A stretch of DNA of 64,000 nt from Shinella sp. UYSO24 (lineage in GTDB: Bacteria > Pseudomonadota > Alphaproteobacteria > Rhizobiales > Rhizobiaceae): contig CABHNZ010000014.1 of assembly GCA_902167985.1 (NCBI GenBank), positions 101,581 through 165,580 on the forward strand, written 5' to 3'. The position numbers and the translations under genes are program-made. A model generated the notes under the pieces. It did no database searches, was not told the DNA's origin, and was given only the letters and a program-made list of their open reading frames with translations. Shown here piece after piece: positions 11,069 through 21,849 of the stretch. The number at the start of each line of letters is the position of its first letter. The stretch's first letter is position 1.

Positions 11069-11511
11069 GAGAGTTCCCTTTTGTCTGTTGAGCAGGTCTG
11101 CCTTGGTGCCTCCGATGTAAGAGCCGTTGAAAAAATCTGTCAATCAAATTCCAATAAGCGAACTATAAAAAATAATTAGATCCGAATAGCGGAATAAAAA
11201 TATGATTGGCGGTCAATTTTTCTTCTTTAAATGGCGATAATCGGAACAAATAATTTTATTTGGGCCATTATTTGGAATTTGCTTGACGATTTCGGTTTCT
11301 GGTTCTTAGCTCGTGAGGCAGCGCGATACATGGCAGAAACGACCGCCTCCCTTCACCCGGAGAGCCGGACTTTCGGGAAAAGACCATGGCGCAAAAGGGT
11401 CGAACTTGCTGCCATGCCCTCGGCAACAGGCGTGGCATGAGGCACCGGGACGCGTGATGCGGCACGGTCGCCAAGGCGATCAAGAGACTTAAATATAAGA
11501 AGGGAACTCAC
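11069..11511. promoter_or_regulatory. Divergent regulatory spacer between hyuA and importer operon
   Basis: This 443-base spacer contains no convincing gene. Its first 220 bases are strikingly AT-rich against the local background. An inverted pair lies at 11145-11157 (CAAATTCCAATAA) and 11268-11281 (TTATTTGGAATTTG), and TTATTTGG is repeated directly at 11256-11263 and 11268-11275. A smaller palindrome, TCCG-N5-CGGA, lies in the middle. TTGACG begins at 11283 but its partner -10 is weak. These are candidate operators for the IclR protein at 6515-7317. A short open frame at 11231-11440 shows no family features and was not called. Confidence 0.5.
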
Positions 11512-13041
11512 ATGATTTATTCACGACGTGCCGTTCTGAAGTCACTCGCCTTCGCGGGTGCTGCAATGACCCTGCCCGGCGGTATCGCACGCGCTGCCGA
11601 TGCCACGACGCTCCGGATCGGCCTTTCCACCTATCCCGCGCATTTCCGTCCCTGGATCAATGTCGGTTATGCCGGCCAGCTCGTCTCGGCGCTGACCAAC
11701 CGCAATCTCCTTGCCTATGACGCCAAGGGCCAACTCGTCGGCGAGCTTGCCAAGAGCTGGTCGCGGGTGGACGACAAGACCTGGGCTGTCGAACTCAGCG
11801 ATGCAAAATTTTCCAACGGCCAGCCCGTCACCTCGAAAGACGTCAAGTGGACGCTCGAGAAGATCGCGGCCGAAGGATCGGGCGCCTATATGCGCGATCC
11901 GGTCACGCATATCGCCTCGGTCGAAATCGTCGATGACAAGCATTTCAAGCTGATCACCAAGGAGCCGGACGTCACCATCCCGTCGGTTCTCGCCTATCCC
12001 TTCCTTGCCATTATCGCAGCCGACAGTACCGGCGCGCAGGAGCAGGGCATCGGCGCGGGTCCGTTTGTCATCACCTCGGCTGAAAAGGGTGTCGGCATCA
12101 CGCTGACGGCATCCGAACACTATTTCAAGAAGGGTCTGCCGACCTTCAAGGCCGTGCAGATCACGCCCTATGCCGACGAGAACCTGCGCGTTGCCGCGCT
12201 CACCGCTGGCGATGTCGATCTCATCGACTATGTTCCGTGGAGCGCCATGGCGACGATCGAGAAGGATCCGAACCTGACGCTTGATGCCATGGCGGCAGGC
12301 GCCTTCATGTATCTGAGCTTCAACGGCAGCGGCGTCTTCAAGGATGCCCGCCTGCGTCAGGCCGTGTCCTTCGGCCTTCGGCGCGAAGAGATCGTCAACA
12401 GCGTCTTTTATGGTCGCGGCGCGCCGCTTGCCGGCGTTCCCCGCCCGACGGTTTCTCCCTATTACCACAAGGAACTGGCCAATTACTGGAGCTACCAGCC
12501 CGACAAGGCAAAGGCTCTCCTGAAGGAAGCCGGTCACGAAGGTGGTCTGGAAGTATCGCTGCTCGCCACCTCGCAGTATACGATGCATTCGGGCATTGCG
12601 GTTCTGGTCCAGTCGCAGCTGGCCGAGATCGGCATCAAGGTCAATCTGACCATGCCGGACTGGGCGACGCGCGTCACCATGGGCAACCGCGGCGTGGGCG
12701 ATTTTGCCGTACAGGGCATCGGTATCGATACGCTCGATCCGGATGCAGCCAACACGGTCATCGATCCTTCCCTGACGCCGACCTTCCTGCGCAGCCGCAA
12801 TTTCGAGGTCAAAGGATTGACCGAACTCCTGAACAAGGGGCGCCAGGAAGGCGACGAGGCAAAGCGTATCGCCATCTACGCAGAGGTCGATAAGCTGGTA
12901 TGCGATAATGCAAGCTTCTGCGGTCTGGCCTATCGTGCCACCGGCTTTGCGCGCCGCAAGACCGTCAAGAACCTGGAGCTCCTGCCCGATCAGATGTCGC
13001 CGTTCTCGGCCACGCTCTTCGACAAGCTCGCGATCAGCTGA
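11512..13041 (+). CDS. ABC transporter substrate-binding protein, family 5
   Basis: An intact 509-residue periplasmic binding protein of the dipeptide/oligopeptide/nickel family. The N-terminus has a twin-arginine-like signal (SRRAVLKSL, a hydrophobic run, then GIARAADA), so Tat export is likely. The mature part shows the family's LTNRNLLAYDAKGQLVGELA region, PFVITSAEKG and SFGLRREEIVNSVFYGRGAP. It delivers ligand to the permeases at 13152 and 14095. Since the operon ends with an FAD amine/amino-acid oxidase and is divergent from hyuAB, the ligand is probably an amino-acid derivative rather than a peptide. That is inference. Confidence 0.92.
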   Translation: MIYSRRAVLKSLAFAGAAMTLPGGIARAADATTLRIGLSTYPAHFRPWINVGYAGQLVSALTNRNLLAYDAKGQLVGELAKSWSRVDDKTWAVELSDAKFSNGQPVTSKDVKWTLEKIAAEGSGAYMRDPVTHIASVEIVDDKHFKLITKEPDVTIPSVLAYPFLAIIAADSTGAQEQGIGAGPFVITSAEKGVGITLTASEHYFKKGLPTFKAVQITPYADENLRVAALTAGDVDLIDYVPWSAMATIEKDPNLTLDAMAAGAFMYLSFNGSGVFKDARLRQAVSFGLRREEIVNSVFYGRGAPLAGVPRPTVSPYYHKELANYWSYQPDKAKALLKEAGHEGGLEVSLLATSQYTMHSGIAVLVQSQLAEIGIKVNLTMPDWATRVTMGNRGVGDFAVQGIGIDTLDPDAANTVIDPSLTPTFLRSRNFEVKGLTELLNKGRQEGDEAKRIAIYAEVDKLVCDNASFCGLAYRATGFARRKTVKNLELLPDQMSPFSATLFDKLAIS

Positions 13042-13076
13042 CGATCACGAAGCGCTTCAGAACTGCCTAAAGGCAA

Positions 13077-13117
13077 GGACTGCTTGCGGCGTGGGGCAAC
13101 CCTGCCGCAGGCGGTCC
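13077..13117 (+). other. Strong intercistronic hairpin after binding-protein gene
   Basis: A 14-position stem (13077-13090 against 13104-13117, two G-U pairs in RNA) with a 13-base loop fills the spacer between the binding protein and the first permease. There is no T run, so it is more likely to protect the upstream mRNA or attenuate the downstream genes than to terminate fully. The same arrangement recurs after the other three binding-protein genes in this window. Confidence 0.6.
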
Positions 13118-13151
13118 GAACCGGCAGACAACCTTCAGCGGTCGAGGATAC

Positions 13152-14098
13152 ATGATCTGGTTTTTCAAACGCGTCTGCGTCAGTCTGGTAATGCTGTGGG
13201 TCGTCGTGACGCTGGTCTTCATGTCGATCAACTTCGTTCCCGGCGATCCGGTCGAACTGCTTCTGTCGCAGGATGGCGGGGCGCCTGATCCGGCAACGGT
13301 CCAGATGATCCGCGAGGATCTCGGTCTCAACCGGCCGATACTGGATCAATATGCCGACAGGCTCGGCAAGCTCATGTCATTCGACCTCGGAAAGTCGATG
13401 GTCGATGACAGCTCGATCGCCGCCGAAATCGGCCGACGCCTGCCGCGCACGCTTGAACTCATTGGCATGGCGGCCCTGATCAGCCTCGTGATCGGTATTC
13501 CAAGCGGTGTCTACGCTGCCCTGAAACACGGCGGCGGCTTTGATCGCTGCGCATCCTATGTCACGGGTCTGGCGCAGGGCATCCCGGTCTTCGTTCTCGG
13601 AACGCTGATGGTTCTGGTCTTTTCCCAGACGTTCAAGCTTCTGCCCGCCGGCGGCTTCGTCGCCTTTTCCGTCGATCCCGGCAAGCATCTCCTCCTCCTG
13701 ATGATGCCTGCACTGTCGATCGGCATCGGCCTTGCCGCCATCGTGTTCCGCATCACCCGTGCATCGACGCTGGAAGTCCTGCCGCTTGATTATGTCCGCA
13801 CGGCGCGGGCCAGGGGCTCGATGGCCGGCGCATCATCATGGCGCATATCCTCAAGAACGCTCTCATCCCGGTAATTACCGTGTTTGCGCTGCAGATCGGC
13901 GCGCTCCTCGGCGGTACCGTTCTGGTCGAATATGTCTTCAACTGGCCGGGCCTGTCCGGAATGCTGGTGAGCGGCGTCAACGGCCGCGATTACCCCACGG
14001 TGACCGGCGTCATTCTGGTGATTTCGGCGCTCTTCATCGGGCTCAACCTCATCGTCGACCTGCTCTATGGGATCGCCGATCCAAGGGTGCGCAAATGA
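13152..14098 (+). CDS. ABC transporter permease, DppB type
   Basis: The first inner-membrane permease of the importer. It begins MIWFFKRVCVSLVMLWVVVT and carries the family hallmark VPGDPVELLL after the first membrane span, several further hydrophobic segments, the EAA-loop region (RITRASTLEVLPLDYVRTAR, then MAHILKNALIPVITV) and the C-terminal DLLYGIADPRVRK. One base is missing near 13829; both halves are otherwise open. Its stop overlaps the start of the next permease (ATGA). About 315 residues, a usual length. Confidence 0.88.
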
Positions 14099-14942
14099 CA
14101 AACAAGCTTCTCTCCCTTAATCCTGCCCGATGGACGCGGCGAGACCTGCCCGCCATCTGGCTCGGCCTGATCGTCATCATCAGCGTGCTTGCGCCGATCC
14201 TGCCGTTGCAGGATCCGCTCGCGATGAACAATGCCGCACGGTTTGCGGCACCGGGAAGCGCCCATCTGCTCGGCCAGGACGAATATGGCCGTGATATTTT
14301 CTCGCGCCTCGTCTGGGCCATGCGCAATTCGCTGCTGGTTGCGATTTCGGCAGCACTTTGTCCGGCATTATCGGAACGGCGCTCGGCGTACTTGCCGGCT
14401 ATTCGCGGGGCTTCACCGAATTGCTGACCATGCGGCTCATCGATATCGTCCTGTGTTTCCCGCCGCTTCTTCTCGCCATGCTGGCGGTAACGCTTTATGG
14501 CCCCGGCCCGGTGACGCTCGTTCCGGTTCTGGCGGTCGTCTTCGTGCCGAGTTTCACCCGCGTGGCGCATGCAAGCGTGCTTTCTGTCCGCTCGCAGGAT
14601 TATGTCGAGGCCGTTCGCAGCATGGGCGCCAGCAATCTGCGCGTCATGGCGACGACCATCCTCCCGAACATCATCGGCCCGCTGATCGTGCAATTCTCTT
14701 TCACGGTTGCCGTCACGGTCGTGCTCGAATCCGGCCTTTCCTTCCTCGGCCTCGGCGTGCTGCCTCCGGCACCCTCGCTTGGCCTGATGATCGGAACCGG
14801 CCGTGCGACGCTTGCGCAGGCGCCGATGCTGCTCGTCTGGCCCTGTCTTGCGCTGACACTGATGATCCTTGTCCTCAACGCCGTCTGCGATGATCTGCGC
14901 GACCGGCTCGATCCGAAAAGCAAGAAGGCGAGGGGCAATTGA
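14095..14942 (+). CDS. ABC transporter permease, DppC type
   Basis: The second permease. The N-terminal region has the Dpp/OppC pattern LLGQDEYGRDIFSRLVWAMR and the EAA region reads HASVLSVRSQDYVEAVRSMG, followed by ILPNIIGPLIVQ and SFLGLGVLPPAPSLGLMIG. One T is missing from a TTTT-type run near 14357. The gene overlaps both neighbours by 1-4 bases, as expected for a translationally coupled ABC operon. About 282 residues. Confidence 0.88.
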
Positions 14943-16797
14943 TGGTCATGGCATCGCTTGCAGAAACCGCAGTTGCACAGAAGGCCCGCCCGACATTTTC
15001 GGTCGAGAACCTGTCGATCTCCTTTGCGCGGGACGGGCAATGGAATTCCGTCGTCCGCAACCTGAGTTTCGAGATCGCGCCGGGCGAGACGCTGGCAATC
15101 GTCGGTGAGTCCGGTTCCGGCAAGAGTGTCACCGCGCTGTCTATCCTCGGCCTCCTGCCGGATGAGACGAGCCGCATCGAAGGCTCGATCAAGCTTGGCG
15201 ACACCGATCTCCTCACGCTGTCACCGAAGCAGCTGAAGTCGATCCGCGGCAATGACATCGCCATGATCTTCCAGGAGCCGATGACATCGCTTAATCCGAC
15301 CATGTGCATCGGTGAGCAGATCGCTGAATCGATCATGGCGCATCAGGGCCTTCGCCACCGCGAGGCGAAGGAAGCGGCAGTTCGCCTCATGGAGCGGGTG
15401 AAGATACCGGGCGCGCGGCGTCGCTACTCGGATTTCCCGCACCAGTTTCTGGTGGCATGCGCCAGCGCGTGATGATCGCCATCGCGCTGGCCTGCAAGCC
15501 CTCACTGCTCATCGCCGACGAGCCGACGACGGCACTTGATGTTACGATCCAGGCGCAGGTCCTCGACCTCATCAAGCAATTGCAGGAAGAAGAGGGCATG
15601 GCTGTCCTCTTCATCACCCATGACATGGGCGTGGTTGCCGAAATCGCCGATCGTATGGTCGTCATGTATCGCGGTGATCTGGTGGAAAAGGGCGCGACCG
15701 GCGACATCTTCGCCGCTCCGCGTCATCCCTATACCAAGGCGCTTCTGTCGGCCGTGCCGCAACTCGGCTCCATGCAGGCGATGGAAAACCCGCAGCCCTT
15801 CCCAATCTATGACATCAGGACCGGTGAGGGCTGTGCCGCTCCGACGCTTGCCTCCAGCGTCGACCAAAGCCGGCAGCTCCTGAAGGTCGAAGACCTTTCG
15901 GTGCGTTTCGACGTCGCTCATACGCTGCTGGGGCGGGTTACGGCCCGCGTCCATGCGGTGGAAAGTGTGAGCTTCTCGCTGGCCGAGGGGGAAACACTCG
16001 CCATCGTCGGGGAATCCGGCAGCGGCAAGTCCACCACGGGCAAGCTCATCACCGGCCTGCTGCAGCCGACCGCCGGCACGGTGGATATCTGCGGCAATGC
16101 GATGAACAAGGATAGCCGGCAGGCCCTCAGCCGATCGGTGCAGATGATCTTTCAGGATCCGTTTGCCAGCCTCAATCCGCGACTGACCGTCGGCCGCGCG
16201 ATCACCGAGCCTCTACGCATTCACAAACTTGCCAGTGCCGAAGAAGAAAGGCGCATTGCCGGCGAACTTCTTGAACGCGTCGGCCTGTCCGCCGATATCG
16301 TCGGTCGCTACCCGCACGAGTTTTCCGGCGGGCAGAGGCAGCGCATCTGTGTGGCAAGAGCGCTTGCGCTGAAGCCCAGCGTCATCGTCGCTGACGAGGC
16401 CGTGTCCGCTCTTGATGTGTCGGTGAAGGCGCAGGTCGTCAATCTTCTGCTGGAACTGCAGCAGGAACTGAAACTCGGCTTCATCTTTATTTCGCATGAC
16501 ATGGCGGTTGTCGAGCGGATCAGTCACCGCGTCGCGGTCATGTATTTAGGCGAGATCGTCGAGATCGGCCCGCGCGCCGCGATCTTCGGCAACCCGGCTC
16601 ATCCCTATACGCGCCGCCTGATCGACGCCGTGCCGATCCCCGACCTGAGCGCCGGCGGCATCGCCACACGGCCGGCGACAGGGAAATGCCAAGCCCTGTC
16701 CGGCCGGCGGATTTTCAGCGCGCGGCAAAAGCCTATCGGGAGGTTTCACCCGGTCACATCGTCCAGATACCCGGCCCCGAATGGGCGCCTGAGATAA
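14942..16797 (+). CDS. Fused double ABC ATPase (DppD-DppF type)
   Basis: A single chain with two ATPase domains. Domain 1 has Walker A GESGSGKS, Q-loop MIFQEPMTSLNP, and Walker B LLIADEPTTALD. Domain 2 has a second GESGSGKS, MIFQDPFASLNP, signature FSGGQRQRICVARAL and VIVADEAVSALD. One T is missing near 15450 in the domain-1 signature (HQFSGGMRQR expected). A second base is missing near 16650; reading past it gives the family tail AAKAYREVSPGHIVQ. The true C-terminus is therefore in another frame, and the 16797 stop is probably not the real one. A close paralogue lies at 39076-40917. It powers the permeases just upstream. Confidence 0.85.
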
Positions 16798-16822
16798 AAT
16801 CCGATCCGAAAAGGCAATCCAG

Positions 16823-18142
16823 ATGTCGCTCTCCATTCCTGTCGCACCTTTCGAGGGCGACGCCACGCTGCTCGCAAATGTCGATGTCGTCGTCATCGGC
16901 GGCGGCATTATCGGTATTTCGACGGCGCTGACGCTGGCCGAGCGCGGCGTCTCTGTCGCTGTGGTGGAAAAGGGCGTGGTGGCCGGGGAACAGTCGGCAC
17001 GCAACTGGGGCTGGACACGCCAGATGGGCCGCGATCCGGCGGAAATTCCGCTGACCATGGCCAGCCTGAAACTGTGGTCGCAGATGAACGAGCGCACAGG
17101 TGAGGAGACCGGCTGGCGCCGGTCCGGCATCACCTATCTCTGCTACAACAAGCGTGACCTCGAAATCTGGGGTGGCTGGTACGAGAAGGGCAAGGCTTAC
17201 GGCCTGCAATCGGAAATGCTGACCGGACCGCAGGTGGAGGCACTTCTTCCGGGCTCGTCCGGCGGCCTGATCGGCGGCCTTCATACGCCGTCGGATGGAC
17301 GCGCCGAGCCGACGCTTGCCGCCGTCGCCATGGCCAAGGCCGCAAGGCGGGCCGGGGCCCATATCATCACCCAATGCGCCGCAAGGGGCATCGAGCAGAG
17401 CGCCGGTAAGGTGTCCGGCGTCGTGACGGAGAAGGGCAGGATCGGGTGCTCCTCGGTCGTCCTGGCCGGCGGCGTCTGGTCGCGTCTTTTCGCCGGCAAT
17501 CTCGGCATCGACTTCCCGCAGCTGAAGGTCATGGGCACGGTGGCGCGGGTCACGGGCGCGAGGGCATTTCCGACATGCCGGTTGGCGCCGGTGACTTTGC
17601 CTACCGCAAGCGCCTGGATGGCGATTACACGGTGGCGCTCAGAAACGCCAATATCGCCCCGATCGTACCCGACAGTTTCCGGCTGTTTGCCGAATACATG
17701 CCTTCCTTCGTCCAGACATGGCGCGAGCTGAAACTGAGGATCGGCAAGGCCTTCGTCGAGGAAATGCAGATGCCGCGCCGCTGGTCTCTCGATCAGCGCA
17801 CGCCCTTCGAGCTGATCCGCACGCTCGATCCGGTGCCGGCGCAGTCCTTCAACCGTAAGGCTCTCGCCAATCTGGCACGCGCTATCCGGCTTTTGCCAAG
17901 GCAAGGATCGTCAGCGAATGGGCCGGTATGATGGACGTGACGCCGGACGCGTTCCGGTCATCAGCGCCATCTCCTCCATTCCGGGCTTCCATATCGCGTC
18001 GGGCTTTTCCGGCCATGGTTTCGGCATCGGCCCGGGGGCAGGTCATCTCATGGCGGATATCGTCATGGGTTCGACGCCGCTGGTCGATCCGGCGCCATTC
18101 CACATTTCGCGCCTGCGGCCGGCGCTGGCGCGCGCCGCCTGA
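16823..18142 (+). CDS. FAD-dependent amine/D-amino-acid oxidoreductase (DAO family)
   Basis: A DadA/glycine-oxidase-like flavoprotein. The dinucleotide fold is clear: DVVVIGGGIIGISTALTLAE followed by GVSVAVVEKG, then QSARNWGWTRQMGRDPAE. The C-terminal FAD part reads PGFHIASGFSGHGFGIGPGA. Three missing bases near 17552, 17895 and 17960 break the frame. After repair the product is about 440 residues and ends at 18142. As the last gene of the importer operon it probably oxidatively deaminates the imported amine or amino acid, feeding electrons to oxygen or a quinone. The substrate is unknown. Confidence 0.85.
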
Positions 18143-18162
18143 CATTGGCAAGCTTTCTGGAT

Positions 18163-18196
18163 GGCCCTGTTGTCGTAACCGGCAGCAGGGCCTTTT
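18163..18196 (+). terminator. Rho-independent terminator
   Basis: GGCCCTG (18163-18169) pairs with CAGGGCC (18186-18192) and is followed directly by TTTT. It lies 20 bases after the oxidoreductase stop, between convergent operons. Confidence 0.7.
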
Positions 18197-18214
18197 CGTT
18201 GTGTATGGGGGGTG

Positions 18215-19036
18215 TCAGGAGGCTCTGGCGAAGGGCGAGCGGTCCGGGTCCGGATCCGGCATGGCCGCCAGCAGCATGCGCGTGTAATCGCTCTGCGGGT
18301 TGTCGAAGATCTCCTCGACCGGCCCCTTCTCGAGCAGCTTGCCGCGATAGATCACCGCCACGTCGTCGCAAATGTAGCGAATGACGCCGAGATCGTGGCT
18401 GATGAAGAAATAGGTGAGACCCAATTCCTGTTGCAGCCGGTGGAGGAGATTGAGGACATCGGCCTGAACCGAGACGTCGAGCGCCGATGTCGGCTCGTCG
18501 AGGATCAGAAACTCTGGCTTCACCGCAAGCGCCCGCGCAATGCCGATACGCTGGCGCTGGCCGCCGGAAAATTCGTGCGGATAACGGAACAGGTGTTCGG
18601 GGCGAAGCCCCACCTGCAGAAGCAGTTCCATCACGCGCTCGGTGCGCTGGCGCGCCGTCATCGGCAGGATATCGCTATGGATCACGAGCGGCTCGGCAAC
18701 GATGTCATGCACCGTCATGCGCGGATCGAGCGAGGCATAGGGGTCCTGAAAGACGATCTGCAACTTGGCGCGAAGCCGCCGCATCTCGGTCGGCGAGAGC
18801 GAGGCCATGTCGGTGCCGTCATAGAAGATCTGGCCGGCCGTCAGCGTGTCGAGCCGCAGGATGCAGCGCGTCAGCGTCGTCTTGCCGGAGCCGGACTCGC
18901 CGACAAGCCCGAAGCTCGATCCCTTGCGGACGCTGAGGCTCACGTCATCGAGTGCGCGAAATCCCTCGCCACGGCCGAACATGCCCTGACGCTGGCCGGG
19001 AAAGATCTTGGAGACATTGCGAATGTCGAGGCTCAT
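18215..19036 (-). CDS. ABC transporter ATP-binding protein, DppF type
   Basis: An intact 273-residue peptide-type ATPase. Walker A is GESGSGKT, the Q-loop IVFQDPYASLDP, the signature FSGGQRQRIGIARAL, Walker B FLILDEPTSALD, and the H-loop FFISHD. It starts with ATG at 19036, overlapping the stop of the preceding ATPase (ATGA), and is the last gene of the importer operon that begins with the HyuA-HyuB fusion. It ends with PDPDPDRSPFARAS. Confidence 0.93.
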   Translation of the reverse strand: MSLDIRNVSKIFPGQRQGMFGRGEGFRALDDVSLSVRKGSSFGLVGESGSGKTTLTRCILRLDTLTAGQIFYDGTDMASLSPTEMRRLRAKLQIVFQDPYASLDPRMTVHDIVAEPLVIHSDILPMTARQRTERVMELLLQVGLRPEHLFRYPHEFSGGQRQRIGIARALAVKPEFLILDEPTSALDVSVQADVLNLLHRLQQELGLTYFFISHDLGVIRYICDDVAVIYRGKLLEKGPVEEIFDNPQSDYTRMLLAAMPDPDPDRSPFARAS

Positions 19037-19920
19037 CGGCCGCCCTCCTGCATGATGTCGCCGATGCCGCGCAATTCGCCGCGCTTGGTGTGGACGGTCG
19101 GAATGGCGTTAAGAAGCGCCTGCGTATAGGCATGGGCCGGGCGCTTCAGCACCTCGTGAACGGGGCCGCGTTCCAGAATACGGCCGCGATACATGACCGC
19201 CACATGGCTGCAGATCTGCGCGACGACGCCGAGATTGTGGGTGATCATCAGCACGCCGATGTTCCGCTCGGCGACGAGATCATGGATGAGCTTCAGGATC
19301 TGCGCCTGCACGGAGACGTCGAGCGCGGTCGTCGGCTCGTCGGCGATCAGAAGATCCGGCTTGCCGATCATCGCCATGGCGATCAGCACGCGCTGGCGCA
19401 TGCCGCCGGAAAACTGATGCGGGTAGTCGTCGATCCGTGCTGCCGGATTGGGGATGCCGACCTTGTCGAGCATTTCGATCGCAACGCGTCGCGCCGCCTT
19501 TTTTCGCTCGCGACCGGATGGATTGCCGGAAAGCCCGAGGATCGACGGATCGGCGTGACCGGCATGCAGGGCGACGTCGACGAGCTGCGTGCCGATGGTG
19601 AAGACCGGGTTGAGGTTGGTCGTCGGGTCCTGAAAGATCATGCCGATCTTGCGACCGCGCAAGGACCGCATGGCCTTCTCGTCAGTGGCCAGCAGATCAC
19701 GGCCTTCGAAATGGATGCTGCCTGCCAGATAGCGGCCGGTCGCCGGCGGAATGAGCCGCGACACGGAAAGGCCGGTCAGCGATTTACCCGAGCCGGTTTC
19801 GCCGACCATGCCCCAGATCTCGCCGCGCTCGACTTTAAGGTCTATGCCGTGGAGGATCTGCGTCTCACCTTCGAAACTGCGCATGGAAAGGTTGAGGTTC
19901 TTGATGTCGAGCAATGTCAT
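19033..19920 (-). CDS. ABC transporter ATP-binding protein, DppD type
   Basis: An intact 295-residue ATPase pairing with the DppF-type subunit downstream. Walker A is GETGSGKS, the Q-loop MIFQDPTTNLNP, the signature FSGGMRQRVLIAMAM, and Walker B LLIADEPTTALD. Its C-terminal part (ERGPVHEVLKRPAHAYTQAL) is the Opp/Dpp extension that contacts the transported-substrate permeases. It lies 9 bases after the permease. Confidence 0.93.
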   Translation of the reverse strand: MTLLDIKNLNLSMRSFEGETQILHGIDLKVERGEIWGMVGETGSGKSLTGLSVSRLIPPATGRYLAGSIHFEGRDLLATDEKAMRSLRGRKIGMIFQDPTTNLNPVFTIGTQLVDVALHAGHADPSILGLSGNPSGRERKKAARRVAIEMLDKVGIPNPAARIDDYPHQFSGGMRQRVLIAMAMIGKPDLLIADEPTTALDVSVQAQILKLIHDLVAERNIGVLMITHNLGVVAQICSHVAVMYRGRILERGPVHEVLKRPAHAYTQALLNAIPTVHTKRGELRGIGDIMQEGGR

Positions 19921-19929
19921 CGGATCACC

Positions 19930-20825
19930 TCACCGCCTTGCCTTCGGGTCCATCACGTCGCGCAGGCCATCTCCGAGAAGGTTGAAGCCAAGCACGGCGA
20001 GAAAGATCGCGCAGCCGGGGCAGACCGCCGTCCACCAGTGATCCGGCATGTCGGCGCGGGCGACGGAGAGAAGCGTGCCCCATTCCGGCGTCGGCGGCTT
20101 CACACCGATGCGACGAAGCCGAGCGAGGCGACTGTCAGCACAGCAAAGCCCATGTCGAGCGAGGCCTTGACGATGATCGGCGACATGATGTTCGGAAGGA
20201 TATGCCGGCCGAGAATGCGCGGCCAGCCGGCGCCGAGCGCACGCGCAGCGACGATGAACTGCTCTTCCTTCTTGCCGATCACTTCGCCGCGCACGAGACG
20301 CGCATAGGCCGGCCACCAGGTGACCGAGATGGCGACGATCATGTTGAAGACGCCGGTGCCGAGGGCCGCCGCGACTGCCATGGCGAGGATGAGGCTCGGA
20401 ATGGTCAGGAGAAGATCGGTAAAGCGCATCAGGACCTCGTCGATCCAGCCGCCGAAATAACCGGCGATTGCGCCGACAATGCCGCCAATGACGATGGCGC
20501 TGACGACGACCGCAAGGCCGGAGAAAAGCGAGACCTGCGAACCGACGAGAACCAGCGAGAAGACATCCTGCCCCAGCGCATTGGTGCCGAACCAGTATTG
20601 GCTGCCGGGTGGGGTGAAGCGCGCTGCCGTATTCGTGCCGCCGGTGACGTGATCGGGAAAGGGAACGATGAAGGGCGCGAAAATCGCAATCAGGATCAGC
20701 GCGACGACGATCGCAAGGCCGATGACGGAAAGCCAGCTCTGGCGGAAGCGGTAGAAGGCCCGCGACCAGTTTTCGAGCCGCGCCGACTGATCGCGCTTCG
20801 GGAGGGTGGACGGTGTCATCGTCAT
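19930..20825 (-). CDS. ABC transporter permease, DppC type
   Basis: A permease with an N-terminal membrane span, the family stretch WFGTNALGQDVFSLVLVGSQ, EAA region ARLVRGEVIGKKEEQFIVAA and ILGRHILPNIMSPIIVKASL. One base is missing near 20112; repaired, the sequence continues IGVKPPTPEWGTLLS to DGLRDVMDPKARR and the stop at 19930. It overlaps the preceding permease by four bases. About 298 residues. Confidence 0.88.
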
Positions 20826-21829
20826 GTGTAGCGCACCCTCGGATTGAAGACGCCGTAGAGCAGATCGACGACGAGCATGGAGAGGAGATAGATGACCGCG
20901 ATCACCAGCGTCACGCCGATCACCGGCATGAAATCCTGCGAGAGAATGGCCTGCGTGGCGTAAAGACCGAGGCCCGGCCAGTCGAAGACGGTCTCGACCA
21001 GAACCGTGCCGCCCAGAAGCCAGGAGACGTAGAGACCGATGACTGTCAGCGTCGAGGTCATGGCGTTCTTCAGCACGTATTTGAAGAGGATCTTGCGGTT
21101 CGAAATGCCGAGCGCCCGCTCGGTCATGACGAAATCCTGCTGCAGCACCTCGATCGTCGACGCGCGCATCATTCGCATGATTGTTGCCAGAGGGGACAGC
21201 GACATGGCGAAGGCAGGGAGAGCGAGGTGCTGCAGCGCCAGCGACAGGGAATACCAGTCACCGGCAAGGATGGAATCGATCGTGTAGAAGCCGGTCGGCC
21301 CTTCCGGCGGGATCTCGATCAGCGGAAAGCGACCGGAAAGCGGCAGGATATCCAGCCAGGAGACGAAAAGCAGCTGGAGAATGAGGCCAAGGAAGAAGCG
21401 CGGCATGGCGATGCCGCCAAGCGCCACGGTACGCGTCAGATAGTCGATGACGCCGTTGCGATAGACAGCTGCAGCCAGACCAAGCGGAATGCCGATAATG
21501 ATGGCGATCAGCATGGCGGCGGCAACCAGTTCCAGCGTTGCGGGCAGGAAGGTCATGATGTCTTCAAAGACCGGGCGCCTTGTGAAGATCGAAACGCCCC
21601 AGTCGCCATGGAGGAGGCCGGTCAGATAGGTCCAGTATTGCATCGGCAGCGAGCGATCGAGGCCGAATTCGTGGCGCACGCTTTCGATCACGTCGGGCGT
21701 GGCATTCGGCCCGGCGGCAAGCGCGACGGGATCGCCGGGCAGGAGCCGGGCAATGACGAAGACGAGCATCGTCAGGCCGATCAGCATCGGGACGAGCAGG
21801 ACAAGGCGTCTGACGGCATAGAAAAGCAT
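20822..21829 (-). CDS. ABC transporter permease, DppB type
   Basis: An intact 335-residue permease. It opens with MLFYAVRRLVLLVPMLIGLT, has LLPGDPVALAAGPNATPD after the first span, the EAA region MMRASTIEVLQQDFVMTERA with KNAMTSTLTVIGLYV, and ends LLYGVFNPRVRYT. It forms the membrane channel with the DppC-type permease. It follows the binding-protein gene across a spacer with a strong hairpin. Confidence 0.93.
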   Translation of the reverse strand: MLFYAVRRLVLLVPMLIGLTMLVFVIARLLPGDPVALAAGPNATPDVIESVRHEFGLDRSLPMQYWTYLTGLLHGDWGVSIFTRRPVFEDIMTFLPATLELVAAAMLIAIIIGIPLGLAAAVYRNGVIDYLTRTVALGGIAMPRFFLGLILQLLFVSWLDILPLSGRFPLIEIPPEGPTGFYTIDSILAGDWYSLSLALQHLALPAFAMSLSPLATIMRMMRASTIEVLQQDFVMTERALGISNRKILFKYVLKNAMTSTLTVIGLYVSWLLGGTVLVETVFDWPGLGLYATQAILSQDFMPVIGVTLVIAVIYLLSMLVVDLLYGVFNPRVRYT

Positions 21830-21849
21830 GGGCGGTTCCGATCAGGGGA

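Noticed and set aside
11231..11440. 69-codon open frame in the divergent spacer before the importer operon
   Set aside because: It shows no ribosome binding site, no recognisable sequence feature and lies over the probable regulatory repeats.
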